Shown here: positions 6,362 to 7,471 of the stretch, piece after piece
Layout of the letters: each line of letters begins with the position of its first letter
Numbering within the stretch: the first letter of the stretch is position 1
NCBI GenBank assembly: GCA_028712845.1
Contig: JAQTPO010000095.1
Coordinates: 1 to 7,471, forward strand
From: Dehalococcoidales bacterium
GTDB taxonomy: Bacteria; Chloroflexota; Dehalococcoidia; Dehalococcoidales; Fen-1064
Length of the DNA stretch: 7,471 bases
Direction: 5' to 3'
The notes under the pieces: model-generated
Seen by the model: the letters and a program-made list of their open reading frames with translations, nothing else
Told to the model about the DNA's origin: nothing
Database searches by the model: none
Made by a program: the position numbers and the translations under genes

Positions 6362-7471
6362 TTAACGGCCCACTTTTGCCTTCATCATTGCTTTATCGAG
6401 CCACATGTGCGCTGCTACACCACCGAAGTTCATGGCAATAAGACATTTTTCGCCATTGTAGCCCTTCACCCATGGTTGCCACATATGGTAAACATATTCA
6501 CCCGGGAAGCAGAAGCAGGACACATCCTTAAAGTACAACTGTTGGATTTCCCGGTAGAGTTTGCCCTGCTCTGTAACATCGGGCGTCGCCAGTATCTTAT
6601 CGACCATAGCATCGAACTCGGGACTGGCATACATCTCGGTGTTGTAATAAGCATTCGATAGCTTGTTCTGCATACTGCTCAGAGGGTCAACAGCACCAGC
6701 GCCGCCGGCAATCATCTGCGGATAGGTCTTGGTCCCATAACCCCATGCCATACTTGTCCAGGTAGCACGGTCAACTACCCTGATTGAGGTCTTAACGCCA
6801 ATGGCTTCCATGTAAGCCGCGACGATTTCCACCCTCTCGCGGTATCTTTCCTCTGTCACGATTTCCGTCGAGAAGCCATTGGGATAACCGGCTTCCGTAA
6901 GTAGTTGCTTGGATTTTTCCGGATTATAACTCCACTGTTCCTGGACATCAGCTGGATAATCTTTAATGGGGACATAAACAGTCCAGTCTTCCATCACAGG
7001 GAAATTATTCTTTGCGCCATTGCCGAGGAGATATTCTTTGATTATCTTATCGCGGTCGATGCTCATCGCCAGAGCATAACGCACTCTGATGTCACTAAAA
7101 GGTAAATCCTTTAGGTCCTGCCTCATATTAAATTTCGGGGCGGCAAGGTAAGATAGTGCCTGCTTAGACAACAGTTCAGGATTTGTTTTTGTCAGAGAAA
7201 CACCATCTTGTGGAGCAAGGTCGAAGATATAATCCATTTTACCTGACCGCAACGCCGCCAGTCTGGTGGGCAAGTCATAAATCATCAGGAATTTGAAAGC
7301 ATCGACGTATGGCAGTTTATTACCGGGATGGACTTCGTCAGTTCCCCAATAGTCGGGATTCTTTACATAGCTGACGGAAGATTCCGGAACAAAGTCGGTG
7401 AGTATGAACGGACCTGTACCGGCAACGTGTTCCGGTTTAAGAATTGTGCCGCCCGCCGCATCGAACATCTC
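6362..7471 (-). CDS. ABC transporter solute-binding protein, family 5, C-terminal part
   Basis: This is an extracytoplasmic binding protein of the peptide/opine/nickel family (SBP_bac_5, PF00496), which hands a solute to an ABC permease. About 369 residues are visible. The reading frame stays open to the right edge, and a Glu codon precedes the first visible Met, so that Met is probably internal. Family members are usually about 500-600 residues, so the signal peptide and first lobe lie outside the window. Near the right edge are GTGPFILTDF and then NPDYWG, the classic signature of the family. AALRSGKMDYIFDL, DIRVRYALAMSIDRDKI and LLTEAGYPNGF follow in the usual order. The C-terminus, with MWQPWVKGYN, is intact. 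No permease or ATPase gene is visible; they may lie upstream. A hairpin separates it from the CoA-transferase operon. The ligand cannot be predicted. Confidence 0.9.
   Translation of the reverse strand, partial: EMFDAAGGTILKPEHVAGTGPFILTDFVPESSVSYVKNPDYWGTDEVHPGNKLPYVDAFKFLMIYDLPTRLAALRSGKMDYIFDLAPQDGVSLTKTNPELLSKQALSYLAAPKFNMRQDLKDLPFSDIRVRYALAMSIDRDKIIKEYLLGNGAKNNFPVMEDWTVYVPIKDYPADVQEQWSYNPEKSKQLLTEAGYPNGFSTEIVTEERYRERVEIVAAYMEAIGVKTSIRVVDRATWTSMAWGYGTKTYPQMIAGGAGAVDPLSSMQNKLSNAYYNTEMYASPEFDAMVDKILATPDVTEQGKLYREIQQLYFKDVSCFCFPGEYVYHMWQPWVKGYNGEKCLIAMNFGGVAAHMWLDKAMMKAKVGR

Noticed and set aside
7466..7468. ATG near the right edge as the true start of the solute-binding protein
   Set aside because: The frame continues open to the edge, and the visible part begins mid-domain just before the GTGPF signature. 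The family is much longer, and no signal peptide is present.

Overview
This 7,471-base window holds six protein genes, all on the minus strand, so transcription runs right to left. They are the 3' part of an ABC-transporter solute-binding protein, two different family III (CaiB/BaiF) CoA-transferases, a double-hotdog MaoC/FAS1-like dehydratase, an FAD-dependent oxidoreductase and an epoxide-hydrolase-type alpha/beta hydrolase. No RNA genes, insertion sequences or CRISPR arrays were seen. No gene shows a frameshift.

Organism: base composition looks intermediate (roughly half G+C, judged by eye). Most starts have strong AGGAGG-type ribosome binding sites. CaiB/BaiF transferases, MaoC-like proteins, PF12831-type FAD oxidoreductases and family 5 solute-binding proteins together are common in anaerobic, organic-acid-using bacteria, such as Dehalococcoidia-like Chloroflexota and some Clostridia or sulfate reducers. 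There is no marker gene, so taxonomy is inference only.

Layout: (i) 6362-7471 is the C-terminal part of a family 5 (peptide/nickel/opine type) binding protein; its N-terminus lies beyond the right edge. (ii) 6169-6361 is a 193-base intergenic region with a perfect 16-bp hairpin 41 bases past the binding-protein stop. (iii) 1261-6168 is a compact four-gene unit, CoA-transferase, CoA-transferase, dehydratase/hydratase, FAD oxidoreductase, with gaps of only 36, 41 and 25 bases and a Shine-Dalgarno sequence before each gene. It probably ends at the hairpin at 1180-1216. (iv) 81-1049 is the hydrolase, apparently its own transcription unit, followed by a hairpin at 13-61.

How the genes may work together: the binding protein would capture a small organic solute outside the cell. 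The two transferases could move CoA from a donor thioester onto a carboxylic acid. The hotdog protein could hydrate or dehydrate the resulting enoyl- or hydroxyacyl-CoA, and the flavoprotein could carry out a redox step. The substrate cannot be named from the sequence. The arrangement loosely resembles the CoA-transferase pair plus hydratase of anaerobic benzylsuccinate beta-oxidation, but no acyl-CoA dehydrogenase, thiolase or glycyl-radical enzyme is present here.
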